A stretch of DNA of 64,000 bases from Flavobacteriales bacterium (GCA_905339165.1 CAJPFH010000004.1:94050-158049); one strand, 5' to 3'. Positions 16,988 through 26,748 are shown, counted from the stretch's first letter. The notes: generated by a model not told the origin, from the sequence alone. A program made the numbers and translations.

Positions 16988-19258
16988 ATGAAAAAGTATT
17001 TTTTATTCACATCGCTTCTCTTCTTAAAATTCTCTCTTTTCTCTCAAGATAAATTCAGAGAGCGATTCTACGAAGCCAACACTATGATGGAAGAACGATA
17101 CTACGAAGCAGCTCTCCCTATTTGGCTTAATCTTCTTGAACAACAACCCGATAACAATAACCTAAATTATAAAGTAGGCGTGTGCTACATAAACACCGGA
17201 AACCAAAAAAGAAAAGCACTGCAATACCTCGAAAAAGCGATACAAAACACAACCTCTAATTATGACATTTTCTCGCATACCGAGAAAAAAGCACCCGTTG
17301 AAACGCATTACTACTACGCACGTGCGCTACATCTAAATATGGAATTTGATAAAGCTATTGAACATTATAAAAATTTTAAAACCTACATAACCAAAAAACA
17401 CTATTTATGGGATGAAACCGATATGGAAGTGAAACGAACCGAATATGCTAAAATAGCAGTAGCCAATCCGGTAAATCTGAAAGTACAAAATTTAGGTTCG
17501 AAAATCAATACCAAATATCCCGAATACTCTCCGGTAATTTCTATTGATGAATCGGCTATTTACTTTACATCAAGAAGAGTACGCCCCGATAGTTCAAACG
17601 CAAATATTATAGACGAAGAAGATGGTATGCCTTTCGAAGATATTTATGTTTCTTACTTCGAAAAAGGCGAATGGCAGGAGCCCGAACTTCTCACTCTTAA
17701 CAGCATGGGGCACGAAGCCACCCTTAACATTACCATAGACGGAAATACCCTGCTTATTTATAAAGACGATAACGGGAACGGAGAACTATACAAAAGTTTT
17801 TTTGACGGTGAAATGTGGAATACTCCAGAAAAGTTGAGTGCCAATGTAAACTCCTCCTCTTACGAAACCCATGCTGCCCTATCGCCCGATAATAGCATTC
17901 TTTACTTTGTTAGCGACCGCAAAGGTGGATTTGGAGGGAAAGATATTTATATGTGCAAAAAACTTCCAAACGGAGAATGGGCCTTGGCTCAAAACTTAGG
18001 GCCCAACATCAATACTCTTTACGATGAAGATGGTATTTTTCTGCATCCCGATGGAAAAACTCTCTATTTCAGCTCGCGCGGACATACCAGTATTGGTGGG
18101 TACGATATATTCTACTCGGAATTACAAGAAGATGGCTCATGGAGCACTCCTGCCAATATGGGCTACCCTGTAAACTCTACCGATGATGACATTTTTTTTG
18201 TTACCTCTGTTGACGGGAGAAGAGCTTATTATTCTTCCTTTCAAGATGGAGGATACGGAGAAAAGGATATTTACATGATTACATTAATGGATGCCCCCGA
18301 AAAAGCTCTTACACTGCTAACCGGTATTATTACAGTTATAGGTATGGATAAACTACCCGAAGACGCACTTATAACCATTACAAACAACGAAACAGGAGAA
18401 CTTGTTGGAAAATACAAACCCAGAGCCAGAGACGGCCGTTTTTCTATTATTTTACAACCCGGTAATGAATACCACATAAAGTACGAAGCAGCAGGTTTTA
18501 GCGAAGATGAGGATCTTTACATTCCTCCCGCATCAGCCTACCAGGAAATTGATAAAGCCATTGGTTTAAAACCCGTTGTTTTTGGAAGTTTGCCAAATAA
18601 AGATAAAGATACGGGAAAAGATATTGCCTCTAAAGATAAGGATGCAGGAAAAGATGTTGCATCTAAAGATAAAGACACCTCTAAAGACAAGGATGCAGGA
18701 AAAGATGTTGCATCTAAAGATAAAGACACCTCCAAAGACAAGGATACAGGAAAAGATGTTGCATCTAAAGATAAAGACAGCTCTAAAGATAAGAATACAG
18801 GAAAAGACTTAGCCAAAGACAAAGACGTTGCTGTGAAAGACCAAAATGCAGGTAAGAACGCCACAGACAATAAAGAAGTAGATAAGTCTAAAGTGATTTT
18901 TCAAAAGTACTTTGGCTACAATGTAAAGGATATAAATAAAACCGATCAACTGTATGCCGATTTCATAAACAAGCTGACACAAGTTATTGAAAAGGAAGGT
19001 TCCGTTAAAATCAATATCGAATCCAGTGCTTCGAAAGTACCCACTAAAACATTTGTAACCAACGAAAATTTAGCCGAAAAAAGAGCCTTGGAAGCGAAAC
19101 TACTCCTCTTTATTAGTCTTAAAGAAAAAGGCTTAAAAAGCGATCAGGTTATCATAAATAATATTGTTCATTTAGTACAAGGCCCTGAATACACCAACGA
19201 TGCCGGAAATCAAAAGAAATATCAAAAATTTCAGTACGTTAAACTTACCTTAGAATAA
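16988..19258 (+). CDS. TPR-PD40-OmpA-like envelope protein 1 with KD-rich repeat
   Basis: The 756-residue protein starts with a signal peptide (MKKYFLFTSLLFLKFSLFS). A TPR-like helical region spans about 25-160, PD40/WD40-like beta-propeller repeats (for example YFVSDRKGGFGGKDIYM) lie at about 185-435, a carboxypeptidase-regulatory-like beta domain at 440-535, and a lysine/aspartate repeat at about 540-645. The C-terminal 100 residues are OmpA-like (NLAEKRALEAKLLLF). Such proteins sit in the outer membrane/periplasm and bind peptidoglycan; in Bacteroidota some (PorE-like) belong to type IX secretion or gliding. It is the first of three tandem paralogues. Confidence 0.82.
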   Translation: MKKYFLFTSLLFLKFSLFSQDKFRERFYEANTMMEERYYEAALPIWLNLLEQQPDNNNLNYKVGVCYINTGNQKRKALQYLEKAIQNTTSNYDIFSHTEKKAPVETHYYYARALHLNMEFDKAIEHYKNFKTYITKKHYLWDETDMEVKRTEYAKIAVANPVNLKVQNLGSKINTKYPEYSPVISIDESAIYFTSRRVRPDSSNANIIDEEDGMPFEDIYVSYFEKGEWQEPELLTLNSMGHEATLNITIDGNTLLIYKDDNGNGELYKSFFDGEMWNTPEKLSANVNSSSYETHAALSPDNSILYFVSDRKGGFGGKDIYMCKKLPNGEWALAQNLGPNINTLYDEDGIFLHPDGKTLYFSSRGHTSIGGYDIFYSELQEDGSWSTPANMGYPVNSTDDDIFFVTSVDGRRAYYSSFQDGGYGEKDIYMITLMDAPEKALTLLTGIITVIGMDKLPEDALITITNNETGELVGKYKPRARDGRFSIILQPGNEYHIKYEAAGFSEDEDLYIPPASAYQEIDKAIGLKPVVFGSLPNKDKDTGKDIASKDKDAGKDVASKDKDTSKDKDAGKDVASKDKDTSKDKDTGKDVASKDKDSSKDKNTGKDLAKDKDVAVKDQNAGKNATDNKEVDKSKVIFQKYFGYNVKDINKTDQLYADFINKLTQVIEKEGSVKINIESSASKVPTKTFVTNENLAEKRALEAKLLLFISLKEKGLKSDQVIINNIVHLVQGPEYTNDAGNQKKYQKFQYVKLTLE
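18598..18840 (+). repeat. In-frame tandem repeat coding for KDKD..GKDVAS units
   Basis: Imperfect tandem copies of a unit encoding SKDKDTSKDKDAGKDVA-like residues separate the beta domain from the OmpA-like domain. The DNA copies are almost identical (for example AAAGATGTTGCATCTAAAGA), so copy number may vary by slippage. Confidence 0.85.
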
Positions 19259-19262
19259 CTTT

Positions 19263-21515
19263 TTGCTACAGCCCTTTACAATAAATATTTTTCTAAAAGA
19301 CAAACGAGCATTAATAATGCTCGTTTGTCTTTTAACCCAATTTAATGTTGCAATCGCCCAACAAGAAAAAAAAATACTTCACAAGGCACAAAAATCATCC
19401 TATTACGGGGATTTCGAATTATCCAAAAAATACTATTCGGAATTACTCTCTTTTCAACCCGAAAATGCACAATACTTGCTTCAAACAGGAGTCGTTTACT
19501 GGGAATCGGATGTAAATAAAGACAGCTCTCTATATTTTTTGGAAAAAGCCTTAAAGTATTCTCAAAAAGACACTCAACCCGAACTTTTTTTATATCTGGC
19601 AAAGGTTCAACACTATTGTGAGAAATTTGATGAAGCCATTCAATCTGCAAAACATTTTGAAACATTCATAAATCTAAATACCAACGATGGCAGGGAATTA
19701 GTATTGCAAATAAATCAACTTGTAAATTATGTAGAAAATGCGAAACAACTTTTAACCCTTTCTTCACTCAAACCCTTTTTGCTGAACAAAGAAATTAACA
19801 GCCTCTTTCACGACTATGCACCCGTGTATTTAAAAACCGATTCTGTCATTGTATTCACCTCCAGAAGACCTGCAAATAGTAAGAGGAAAGCTCCTGATGG
19901 ACTTTTATATGAAAACATTTTAATAGCCAAAAAAAATACAAATACATGGAATTTAATAACTTCTCCAAACGAAATAAAAAAATACTTACCCACTAATCTC
20001 AATACAAAAAAACACAGCTCAGCCTTAACTTATTTCAACCATAAAAAAACATTTTATTTTTACAAAAAAGACCGAATATGGCTCTCTGAATTTGAAAATA
20101 ATGAGTGGGGAAAACCCGTAAAACTGGCAAAAAACATTAATTCAAGTAAATTTAATGTACCTAGTATTTGTTTCAGTGCCGATGGAAATACATTGTTCTT
20201 TGTGGCTAACAGAAAAAACGGAATAGGTGGTAAAGATATCTATACTTCTGCCAAAAGTACAGAAGGAAAATGGAGTGAACCTGTTTTACTCAATAATAAC
20301 ATCAACAGCCCACTAGACGAAGAATCCCCGTTTCTATCTGAAAATGGCAAATGGCTCTATTTTTCATCTAAAGGGCACCATTCCATTGGAGGCTACGATA
20401 TTTTTGTTGCTAAATTTGAAAACAACCAATGGCAGAAAGCTGAAAATTTGGGTAAACCCTTTAACTCGCCTGCCGATGATATTTACTTTTCAATAAATGA
20501 AAAGGAGCAAACAGGCTTCTTTTCTTCAAATCGAAAAGGAGGGTACGGAGGCATGGACAATTATGCCTTTGGTAAAGAATGTGAACATATAAATCAACTT
20601 CTTATATCGGGCATTGTTTTACCTAAAACTACTAATCCTCCTGCTATTTCAGCAGAACTGCATAACGATAACAATCTGTTTATCCAAAAAATAAACATCG
20701 ACTCTACCGGCCGATTTTCTTTTCCGGTATACACCGAAAAAAAGTATACCCTAACTATTGCTACGGATAAAACCCAACACACCCAACTTGTAGTTATACC
20801 CAAACCATGTAATATATTCAACCCCTACCTTGAATTAGAAATTAATTATTCTCCTGTAAACGATAGTACTACAGAAGAAAACATTTCTTCGAGAATAGCA
20901 TTAATTGATTTAAATTCCTTTACAGTACAAGAACAAGACAGTTTGCAGCTAAAGAATATTGCACAAACCAAATTCTCGGATTTCCCATTAATTGTTACCA
21001 AAACTCAATTTCACACTGAACTAAAAAACCATTTTATTTTAAATTTAATAGATGCAGCAAACGCAAACCATCAAATAAGCAAAACCAAATCGTCTCAACT
21101 TTTAACTAACAAACCCAGCAAAACAGAAAACCACACCATTCCTTCGCAAATAGAATTTATCCATTATTTCAGCTATAACGAAAAAAATTTAGAACAAACC
21201 CAAAAAGAGTACACGCTGTTTATTGAAAAAGTACTAAAACACATTGAAACATATGGAAATATTAGTATTTCTATTGAAGCAAGTGCGTCAACAGTTCCAA
21301 CCAAAACATTCATCAGTAACCATAACCTAGCCGAAAAAAGAGCCCTGGAAGCGAAACTCTTATTGTTTGAAACCCTTAAACAAAAAGGTATAAACAGCAG
21401 TGCTATAAAAATTAAAAGGATAACCCCTCTACTGCAAGGCCCAAGCTACGCCAATGATGCCGAAAACACAACAAAGTATAGAAATTTTCAATATGTTCGT
21501 CTAAAAATTGAGTAG
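19263..21515 (+). CDS. TPR-PD40-OmpA-like envelope protein 2
   Basis: This paralogue of the preceding gene (750 residues) has the same order: signal-like N-terminus, TPR, PD40 repeats (YFSSKGHHSIGGYDIFVAKF) and an OmpA-like C-terminus (NLAEKRALEAKLLLFETLKQKG), but lacks the KD-rich repeat. The start is uncertain: TTG at 19263 gives a good signal peptide with a KDKR n-region, while ATG at 19317 gives a very short one. The ATG lies within a strong hairpin. It follows the upstream stop by 4 bp. Confidence 0.8.
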   Translation: MLQPFTINIFLKDKRALIMLVCLLTQFNVAIAQQEKKILHKAQKSSYYGDFELSKKYYSELLSFQPENAQYLLQTGVVYWESDVNKDSSLYFLEKALKYSQKDTQPELFLYLAKVQHYCEKFDEAIQSAKHFETFINLNTNDGRELVLQINQLVNYVENAKQLLTLSSLKPFLLNKEINSLFHDYAPVYLKTDSVIVFTSRRPANSKRKAPDGLLYENILIAKKNTNTWNLITSPNEIKKYLPTNLNTKKHSSALTYFNHKKTFYFYKKDRIWLSEFENNEWGKPVKLAKNINSSKFNVPSICFSADGNTLFFVANRKNGIGGKDIYTSAKSTEGKWSEPVLLNNNINSPLDEESPFLSENGKWLYFSSKGHHSIGGYDIFVAKFENNQWQKAENLGKPFNSPADDIYFSINEKEQTGFFSSNRKGGYGGMDNYAFGKECEHINQLLISGIVLPKTTNPPAISAELHNDNNLFIQKINIDSTGRFSFPVYTEKKYTLTIATDKTQHTQLVVIPKPCNIFNPYLELEINYSPVNDSTTEENISSRIALIDLNSFTVQEQDSLQLKNIAQTKFSDFPLIVTKTQFHTELKNHFILNLIDAANANHQISKTKSSQLLTNKPSKTENHTIPSQIEFIHYFSYNEKNLEQTQKEYTLFIEKVLKHIETYGNISISIEASASTVPTKTFISNHNLAEKRALEAKLLLFETLKQKGINSSAIKIKRITPLLQGPSYANDAENTTKYRNFQYVRLKIE
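19296..19333 (+). terminator. Strong hairpin with T-run overlapping the next gene's start
   Basis: An 18-bp perfect inverted repeat (left arm 19296-19313, right arm 19315-19332, sequence AAAGACAAACGAGCATTA and its complement) ends in TTTT. It resembles an intrinsic terminator for the upstream PD40 gene, yet it lies within the 5' coding part of the downstream one, whose ATG at 19317 is in the right arm. Confidence 0.7.
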
Positions 21516-21590
21516 CAATTAGTTAGAAATTTTCTCTTTGTATTTTTAGCTCCATTTTACAAATAGTGAATCTAAATGCCGCAGATTTCT

Positions 21591-21598
21591 TACATTTG
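21591..21598 (+). promoter_or_regulatory. Possible -7 promoter box of third PD40 gene
   Basis: TACATTTG fits the TAnnTTTG element, 54 bp before the start codon at 21653. No clear -33 box is seen, so this is tentative. Confidence 0.4.
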
Positions 21599-21652
21599 GA
21601 AGTTTGGTACTCGATTTGATTATACCAAGAACAGTACCTTCGAATTGACGAA

Positions 21653-23182
21653 ATGAAAAAACTTGCCTACATATTACTTTTTACTGTGCCTCTTTTTTCT
21701 ATTGCACAAAAGTACGACCCCGAAAGTGCAAAAGAACATTTTAAACACAACAACTTTAGTGCAGCTCTTACCGATTATATGAAATGCATAAAATTTGAGC
21801 CCGAAAACCCCGACTTTCATTTCAAAGCAGGGTACTGCGTTTTGCATTTAGCCGTTGACAAAAAACAGGCTCTCCCCTTTTTAGAAAAAGCCGTCTCCTT
21901 ACCTAAGGTAGACCCTGAAGCACTTTACTATATGGGGTTAGCATATCATATCAATCACGAATTCGATAAGGCCGCTGAATTTTACCTCAAATACAAAGCC
22001 TTAAACAAAGGAGAAAATCAAAAACAAGCAGAAAGGCAACTGATGATGCTGGAAAACGCCCGAAAATTAACAGCAGCTCCGGTAGATGTTAGTTTTCAAA
22101 ATTTAGGTGCCACCATAAATTCCACCTTCCCCGACTACTACCCTTACATTACCCCCAACGAATCATATATTATTTTTACATCACGCAGAAAAGGAAAAGG
22201 CAGCAAAGAATTTGATGGTTATTATCCTTCCGATATTTACGAATCGAAAGTTACAAACGGAGAATTTGAAAGTGCTAAATTACTAGGCACCATTAATGGC
22301 CCCTTCGATGAGCAAGCCGTGGGTCTCTCTTACGATGCCAATACCTTATTTCTTTATATTGACAATATTGAAGAGTATGGAGATATTTTCGAATCGAACA
22401 AAAAAAATAACAAATACAGCAAACCCCTCAAAATGGGTGAAAATGTAAACTCGAAAGACTTCGAAAGTTCTGCCTCTATTTCGGCCGAAGGAAACACCTT
22501 GTTCTTTTCAAGCAACCGCAAAGGCGGACAAGGGGGAAAAGACATTTGGATGACACGTAAATTACCTACCGGAGAGTGGGCTCTGCCACAAAATTTAGGC
22601 CCCAATATCAACACCGAATATGATGAAGATTTTCCAAATCTTTTTTACGATGGAAAAACTCTTTATTACTCATCAAACGGAAGAAACAGCATTGGAGGAT
22701 ACGATTTATTCAAAAGCGTATGGGATTCCGAAAACAACGAATGGTCTTTTCCGGAAAATATTGGTTACCCTATTAATACCTGCGATGATAACATGGTTAT
22801 TGCTTTTACCGATGACCAACGCCATGCCTACGTTTCTATGTGGCGAGAAGATACGCAAGGCGATTTAGACATTTACCGCGTTACCTTTAACGAATTAGAC
22901 GAAAAACAAACCGTTTTTAAATCTAAACTCATCAATGCAACCTCTAAAGAATTTATAAAAAATGCATTCATTACCGTTACCGATAATCGTACCATGAAAG
23001 AGGTAGGGCAATATATACCCAACCAAAAAAACGGATCGTTTGTAATGATTCTTAAGCCGGGAAGCTACCAGATAAATATAGATGCACCCGGATATTCCAC
23101 TATTAAAAAAGATATTCTCATTAAAGGAAGGAGCGATTTTGAAGAAATGATTAACGAAGATTTTGAACTCACCAAACAATGA
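21653..23182 (+). CDS. TPR-PD40 envelope protein 3
   Basis: The protein has 509 residues with a signal peptide (MKKLAYILLFTVPLFSIAQ), a TPR-like region (about 20-135), PD40 repeats (FFSSNRKGGQGGKDIWM, YYSSNGRNSIGGYDLF) and a carboxypeptidase-regulatory-like beta domain at the end. Unlike the two upstream paralogues it stops before any OmpA-like domain. It overlaps the following exonuclease gene by 4 bp (ATGA), which implies coupling of translation only. Confidence 0.8.
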   Translation: MKKLAYILLFTVPLFSIAQKYDPESAKEHFKHNNFSAALTDYMKCIKFEPENPDFHFKAGYCVLHLAVDKKQALPFLEKAVSLPKVDPEALYYMGLAYHINHEFDKAAEFYLKYKALNKGENQKQAERQLMMLENARKLTAAPVDVSFQNLGATINSTFPDYYPYITPNESYIIFTSRRKGKGSKEFDGYYPSDIYESKVTNGEFESAKLLGTINGPFDEQAVGLSYDANTLFLYIDNIEEYGDIFESNKKNNKYSKPLKMGENVNSKDFESSASISAEGNTLFFSSNRKGGQGGKDIWMTRKLPTGEWALPQNLGPNINTEYDEDFPNLFYDGKTLYYSSNGRNSIGGYDLFKSVWDSENNEWSFPENIGYPINTCDDNMVIAFTDDQRHAYVSMWREDTQGDLDIYRVTFNELDEKQTVFKSKLINATSKEFIKNAFITVTDNRTMKEVGQYIPNQKNGSFVMILKPGSYQINIDAPGYSTIKKDILIKGRSDFEEMINEDFELTKQ

Positions 23183-23955
23183 AACTAAACCTAAATAAAC
23201 CCATCTGTTTTTTCGATTTAGAAACTACAGGTGTTAATATTGGAACAGATCGGATAGTAGAAATTTCTATACTTAAAATAAATCCCAACCAAACCGAAGA
23301 AACATACACCCGAAGAATAAACCCCGAAATTCCCATACCCCATACCGCATCTATGGTTCATGGAATATATAACGATGATGTAAAAAATGAACCCACCTTT
23401 CAGCAATTAGCAAAAGAAATTTCAACCTTTATCGGAAATGCCGATTTAGCCGGATTCAACTCCAACAAATTTGATATACCCCTATTGGTTGAAGAAATGC
23501 TAAGAGTAGGAATTGATTTCGATTTAACCAACCGAAAGCTCATTGATATTCAAAATATTTTTCATAAAATGGAACAACGCAACTTAGCTGCGGCCTACAA
23601 ATTTTATTGTGAAAAAGATTTGATAAACGCCCACAGTGCCGAAGCCGATATTAAAGCCACGTACGAAATTTTACAGGCACAACTAGAACGGTACAACGAA
23701 CTAAAAAACGATATTTCTTTTCTTCACGATTTTTGCGAAAGAAGTAAAAATGTGGATTTAGCCGGAAGAATTATTTACAACGATTCGCAACAAGAAATTT
23801 TTAACTTCGGCAAACACAAAGGAAAATTAGTAGAAGAAGTGCTAAAAAAAGAACCCTCTTATTACAATTGGATGATGGACGGAGATTTTCCCCTTTACAC
23901 CAAAAAAGTGCTAACTACTATTCGTTTACGATCATTAAATTCTAAAAGCAACTGA
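23179..23955 (+). CDS. DEDDh 3'-5' exonuclease (DnaQ-like) with C-terminal DUF3820-like segment
   Basis: The 258-residue protein has exonuclease motifs I (FFDLETTGVN, D and E), II (GFNSNKFDIPLL) and III (NAHSAEADIKAT, H and D) of the polymerase III epsilon family. The end (FNFGKHKGKLVEEVLKK ... YNWMM) matches the small DUF3820 module often fused to such exonucleases. A role in DNA repair or RNA/DNA end trimming is likely; being stand-alone it need not be the replicative proofreader. Confidence 0.87.
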   Translation: MKLNLNKPICFFDLETTGVNIGTDRIVEISILKINPNQTEETYTRRINPEIPIPHTASMVHGIYNDDVKNEPTFQQLAKEISTFIGNADLAGFNSNKFDIPLLVEEMLRVGIDFDLTNRKLIDIQNIFHKMEQRNLAAAYKFYCEKDLINAHSAEADIKATYEILQAQLERYNELKNDISFLHDFCERSKNVDLAGRIIYNDSQQEIFNFGKHKGKLVEEVLKKEPSYYNWMMDGDFPLYTKKVLTTIRLRSLNSKSN

Positions 23956-23956
23956 T

Positions 23957-24568
23957 TTGAAAATAATTTGCATTGGCCGCAACTACATCGACCACGCCAA
24001 AGAACTCAATAACCCCATTCCGAAAGAACCTGTTTTTTTCCTAAAACCGGAAACCGCACTCTTACCCAAACGCACTCCTTTTTTTATTCCTGAATTCTCT
24101 CAGGAGATTCACCACGAAGTAGAACTGGTACTAAGAATACATAAACCCGGAAAAAATATTTCCGAAAAATTTGCATCACGCTACTACAATCAATTAGGAA
24201 TTGGAATAGATTTTACCGCTCGCGATATTCAACAACAATGTAAAGAAAAAGGACTGCCTTGGGAAAAAGCAAAAGCATTCGACCACTCAGCCCCGGTAAG
24301 CCACTTTATACCCATTACTGAAATTGGAAATTTGAACAATATTCAGTTTTGGCTCGATATAAACGGAAAAACGGTTCAAACAGGAAATAGCTGCGATATG
24401 ATTTTTAATTTCAATAAAATAGTTTCCTTCGTTTCACATTTTATTACTCTTAAAATTGGCGACTTAATTTTTACAGGAACCCCACAGGGAGTTGGCTCTG
24501 TTAAAGTTGGCGATAAATTAGAATGCTTTATGGAAGGAGTAAAAATGCTATCTTTTAACGTAAAATAA
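23957..24568 (+). CDS. Fumarylacetoacetate hydrolase (FAH) family protein
   Basis: The 203-residue protein starts at TTG (23957), one base after the exonuclease stop, giving KIICIGRNYIDHAKELNN, the usual start of short FAH proteins. The metal-binding acidic residues are in HHEVELVLRI, and GTPQGVGSVKVGD closes the fold. Members act as acylpyruvases or oxaloacetate decarboxylases; the substrate is not determined by sequence. Its 3' end faces the glucosaminidase gene 7 bp away. Confidence 0.87.
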   Translation: MKIICIGRNYIDHAKELNNPIPKEPVFFLKPETALLPKRTPFFIPEFSQEIHHEVELVLRIHKPGKNISEKFASRYYNQLGIGIDFTARDIQQQCKEKGLPWEKAKAFDHSAPVSHFIPITEIGNLNNIQFWLDINGKTVQTGNSCDMIFNFNKIVSFVSHFITLKIGDLIFTGTPQGVGSVKVGDKLECFMEGVKMLSFNVK

Positions 24569-24575
24569 CTTTTAC

Positions 24576-25514
24576 CTATTTTCTTTTTTGAAGTTTTAAT
24601 ACTTGGCCAACTTTAGGTTCTGTACCCCTAAGCATATCATTGTACTTGTACAATTTTTTAAGTTTTATTCCATGTTTTTGTGAAATTTCCCACATATTTT
24701 CATTCTGTAACACCGTATGAGTATCTATTTCGGCTTTATTTCTTTTAGGTTGCAAATAAATTACCTGGCCGCTGGTTAACTGCTCTCCTCTATTGATATC
24801 ATTGTACCTATATATTTGCCAAGGAGCCATATCAAACTCTTTAGCAATTTTTTCGGGAGTATCCGCACTTTTGCAAATGGTTGATTTTATTCTATTCCTA
24901 ACACTTATATTATGTATACCAACAGTTGTAATGCTTTTCTCTTTCTGTTCTTTTTTATGTACAAACTCCTTATGCGGAGCCTTTCCAAACGTATCAAATT
25001 GATGTAAATTATAATCTTCTATTAGTTTTATAAGCAAATCGGCATACTTCGGATTGGTGGCATATCCTGCTTTTTTTAAACCATTGGCCCAACCTTTATA
25101 ATCTGTAATTTTTAATTCGAAGAGCTCGGCATATCGCTGTCGGGAGGTTAAAAAATCTGAATGATCTTTGTAGGATTCGTAGGCCGATTCGTATTTTCGG
25201 AAACACTCATTTTTTTCATCATCGTCCATAAAAAAAGTTTCACCATTCCAGTTGTTATGGCACTTAATACCAAAATGATTGTTGGCATATTTCGCTAACA
25301 CACTATTGCCATCACCCGATTCTAATATGCCCTGAGCCAACGTAATAGATGCCGGTATACCCACTCGGTGCATTTCTTTTATTGCCTCATCTTTAAATGT
25401 TTCGATGTAATCCTTACGTAATATACGAAATTCAGCAGGCTGAGCTTTTATTAATAAAGGAGCCAAAAAAAGCAGTAACACATAAAAATTCGTATTTCTA
25501 AAAGTAATGAACAT
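24576..25514 (-). CDS. Exported LysM-type glucosaminidase (peptidoglycan hydrolase)
   Basis: ATG at 25514 gives a good signal peptide (MFITFRNTNFYVLLLFLAPL, cleavage after KAQ); an upstream in-frame ATG at 25547 would add 11 residues. A GH73-like glucosaminidase domain follows (GIPASITLAQGILESGDGNS, HFGIKCHNNW, catalytic Glu in LESG). Two LysM domains sit at the C-terminus (about 215-310), ending in GQVLKLQKRK. It probably cleaves N-acetylglucosaminyl bonds during cell-wall growth or separation. The product has 312 residues. Confidence 0.9.
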   Translation of the reverse strand: MFITFRNTNFYVLLLFLAPLLIKAQPAEFRILRKDYIETFKDEAIKEMHRVGIPASITLAQGILESGDGNSVLAKYANNHFGIKCHNNWNGETFFMDDDEKNECFRKYESAYESYKDHSDFLTSRQRYAELFELKITDYKGWANGLKKAGYATNPKYADLLIKLIEDYNLHQFDTFGKAPHKEFVHKKEQKEKSITTVGIHNISVRNRIKSTICKSADTPEKIAKEFDMAPWQIYRYNDINRGEQLTSGQVIYLQPKRNKAEIDTHTVLQNENMWEISQKHGIKLKKLYKYNDMLRGTEPKVGQVLKLQKRK

Positions 25515-25602
25515 CTGTTTATATTTTTTTAAACAAGAATTATGCAAATTTACAAAGACTTACAAGAGCTGTTTATTGGCCATACACATTTTATTAACAA
25601 GA

Positions 25603-26499
25603 TTATTTGAATTCTGAAGCGATGCGGTGTTCAAAACCTATATTCCCTTGTAAACCTCCGGTATGCACTGCCACAATCTCCGAAGCCGGAGGGAAATAAT
25701 CTTTGCCTATTAAATCCATTACTCCATACAACATTTTTGAGGTATATACATAGTCTAAAGGAACGGAATAGTTTTCTGAAAATTCTTTTGCAAATAAATA
25801 AAGTGGTTTAGGCAATTTAGCGTATCCTCCAAAATGATAATCGTAAGAAAAAAATATGCGTTCTTTCAGTATCTCATCAATACCATATTGCACCAGCATT
25901 TTTTCGAAATACCCCAAAGCCTTTAACGAAGAAATGCCTATTACCTTTTGTTTACCTCCACACCCTTTAAGTATTCCCGCTACCGTAGACCCTGTTCCGC
26001 AAGCACAACAAACATGTGTGGCAGACGCAGGAATATAAGCCGCTATTTCTTCGCAACCTTTCACACCCAATAAATTACTACCTCCTTCCGGAATAACATG
26101 TAATTCTTGTAAATTGAACTTCTTTTGTAAATACAAATTCAATTTATCTTTTTCACGAAACAAACTTCGAGAAACAAAGTGTAATTGCATACCCAATTCT
26201 TTTGCTCGTGTTAACGTTGGATTACTTACTTCTTCTCCGCGAATAATTCCAATTGTATTTATATGGTACAATTTTCCGGCATAGGCTGTAGCTGCAATAT
26301 GATTAGAATAGGCGCCACCAAAGGTTAAAAGTCCGCTCAATGTATGCTGCTTTATGTATGCTAAATTATATTTCATTTTAAACCATTTATTGCCCGAAAT
26401 TTCAGGGTGAACCAAATCGATACGTAAAATTTTTAATGAAACCTTTTTTCTTTCGGTTAGTTCTGTTTCTATTTTTTGTATGGGTATTTTTTGAAGCAT
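25603..26499 (-). CDS. PLP-dependent ACC deaminase / D-cysteine desulfhydrase family protein
   Basis: The 298-residue fold type II PLP enzyme carries the lysine motif SGNKWFKMKYNLAY, TFGGAYSNHIAATAYAG, a phosphate-binding GTGSTVAGILKG loop and EGGSNLLGVKGCEEIA. These match the D-cysteine desulfhydrase/ACC deaminase family. Activity on D-cysteine is more common than true ACC deamination, and sequence alone does not decide. It is divergent from the small DUF5522 gene. Confidence 0.87.
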   Translation of the reverse strand: MLQKIPIQKIETELTERKKVSLKILRIDLVHPEISGNKWFKMKYNLAYIKQHTLSGLLTFGGAYSNHIAATAYAGKLYHINTIGIIRGEEVSNPTLTRAKELGMQLHFVSRSLFREKDKLNLYLQKKFNLQELHVIPEGGSNLLGVKGCEEIAAYIPASATHVCCACGTGSTVAGILKGCGGKQKVIGISSLKALGYFEKMLVQYGIDEILKERIFFSYDYHFGGYAKLPKPLYLFAKEFSENYSVPLDYVYTSKMLYGVMDLIGKDYFPPASEIVAVHTGGLQGNIGFEHRIASEFK

Positions 26500-26543
26500 A
26501 TTTTATACAAAAGAACAGAATACATTTATGTAATTTTACACCA

Positions 26544-26729
26544 ATGGAAAAACCACTCCCCTCTCCGCATCTCTTAAACTTAAGTAAAGAAGATTTCTAT
26601 TATTCTGAGGAAGGGTATATTGTTTTTACCGAAATGTATTTACAAAAACGAGGGTACTGCTGTAAAAACAGTTGTAAACACTGCCCTTATGGATTTAATA
26701 ACAAAAAAAATATTTCACAAAAAAAATAA
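26544..26729 (+). CDS. Small cysteine-rich DUF5522 protein
   Basis: The product from ATG 26544 is 61 residues. It carries the family core EGYIVFTEMYLQKRGYCC followed by CKHCPYGF, four cysteines that probably bind metal. The longer open frame from 26436 adds a hydrophobic stretch antisense to the PLP gene and is not typical. It ends 19 bp before the hutU start. Function is unknown; the family is widespread in Bacteroidota and other phyla. Confidence 0.75.
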   Translation: MEKPLPSPHLLNLSKEDFYYSEEGYIVFTEMYLQKRGYCCKNSCKHCPYGFNNKKNISQKK

Positions 26730-26748
26730 AAAAACATCTTGCTGCCCT

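Noticed and set aside
26557..26567. CCCCTCTCCGC resembling the tRNA-Ser 3' end
   Set aside because: Only about 10 bases match and it lies in the DUF5522 coding sequence.
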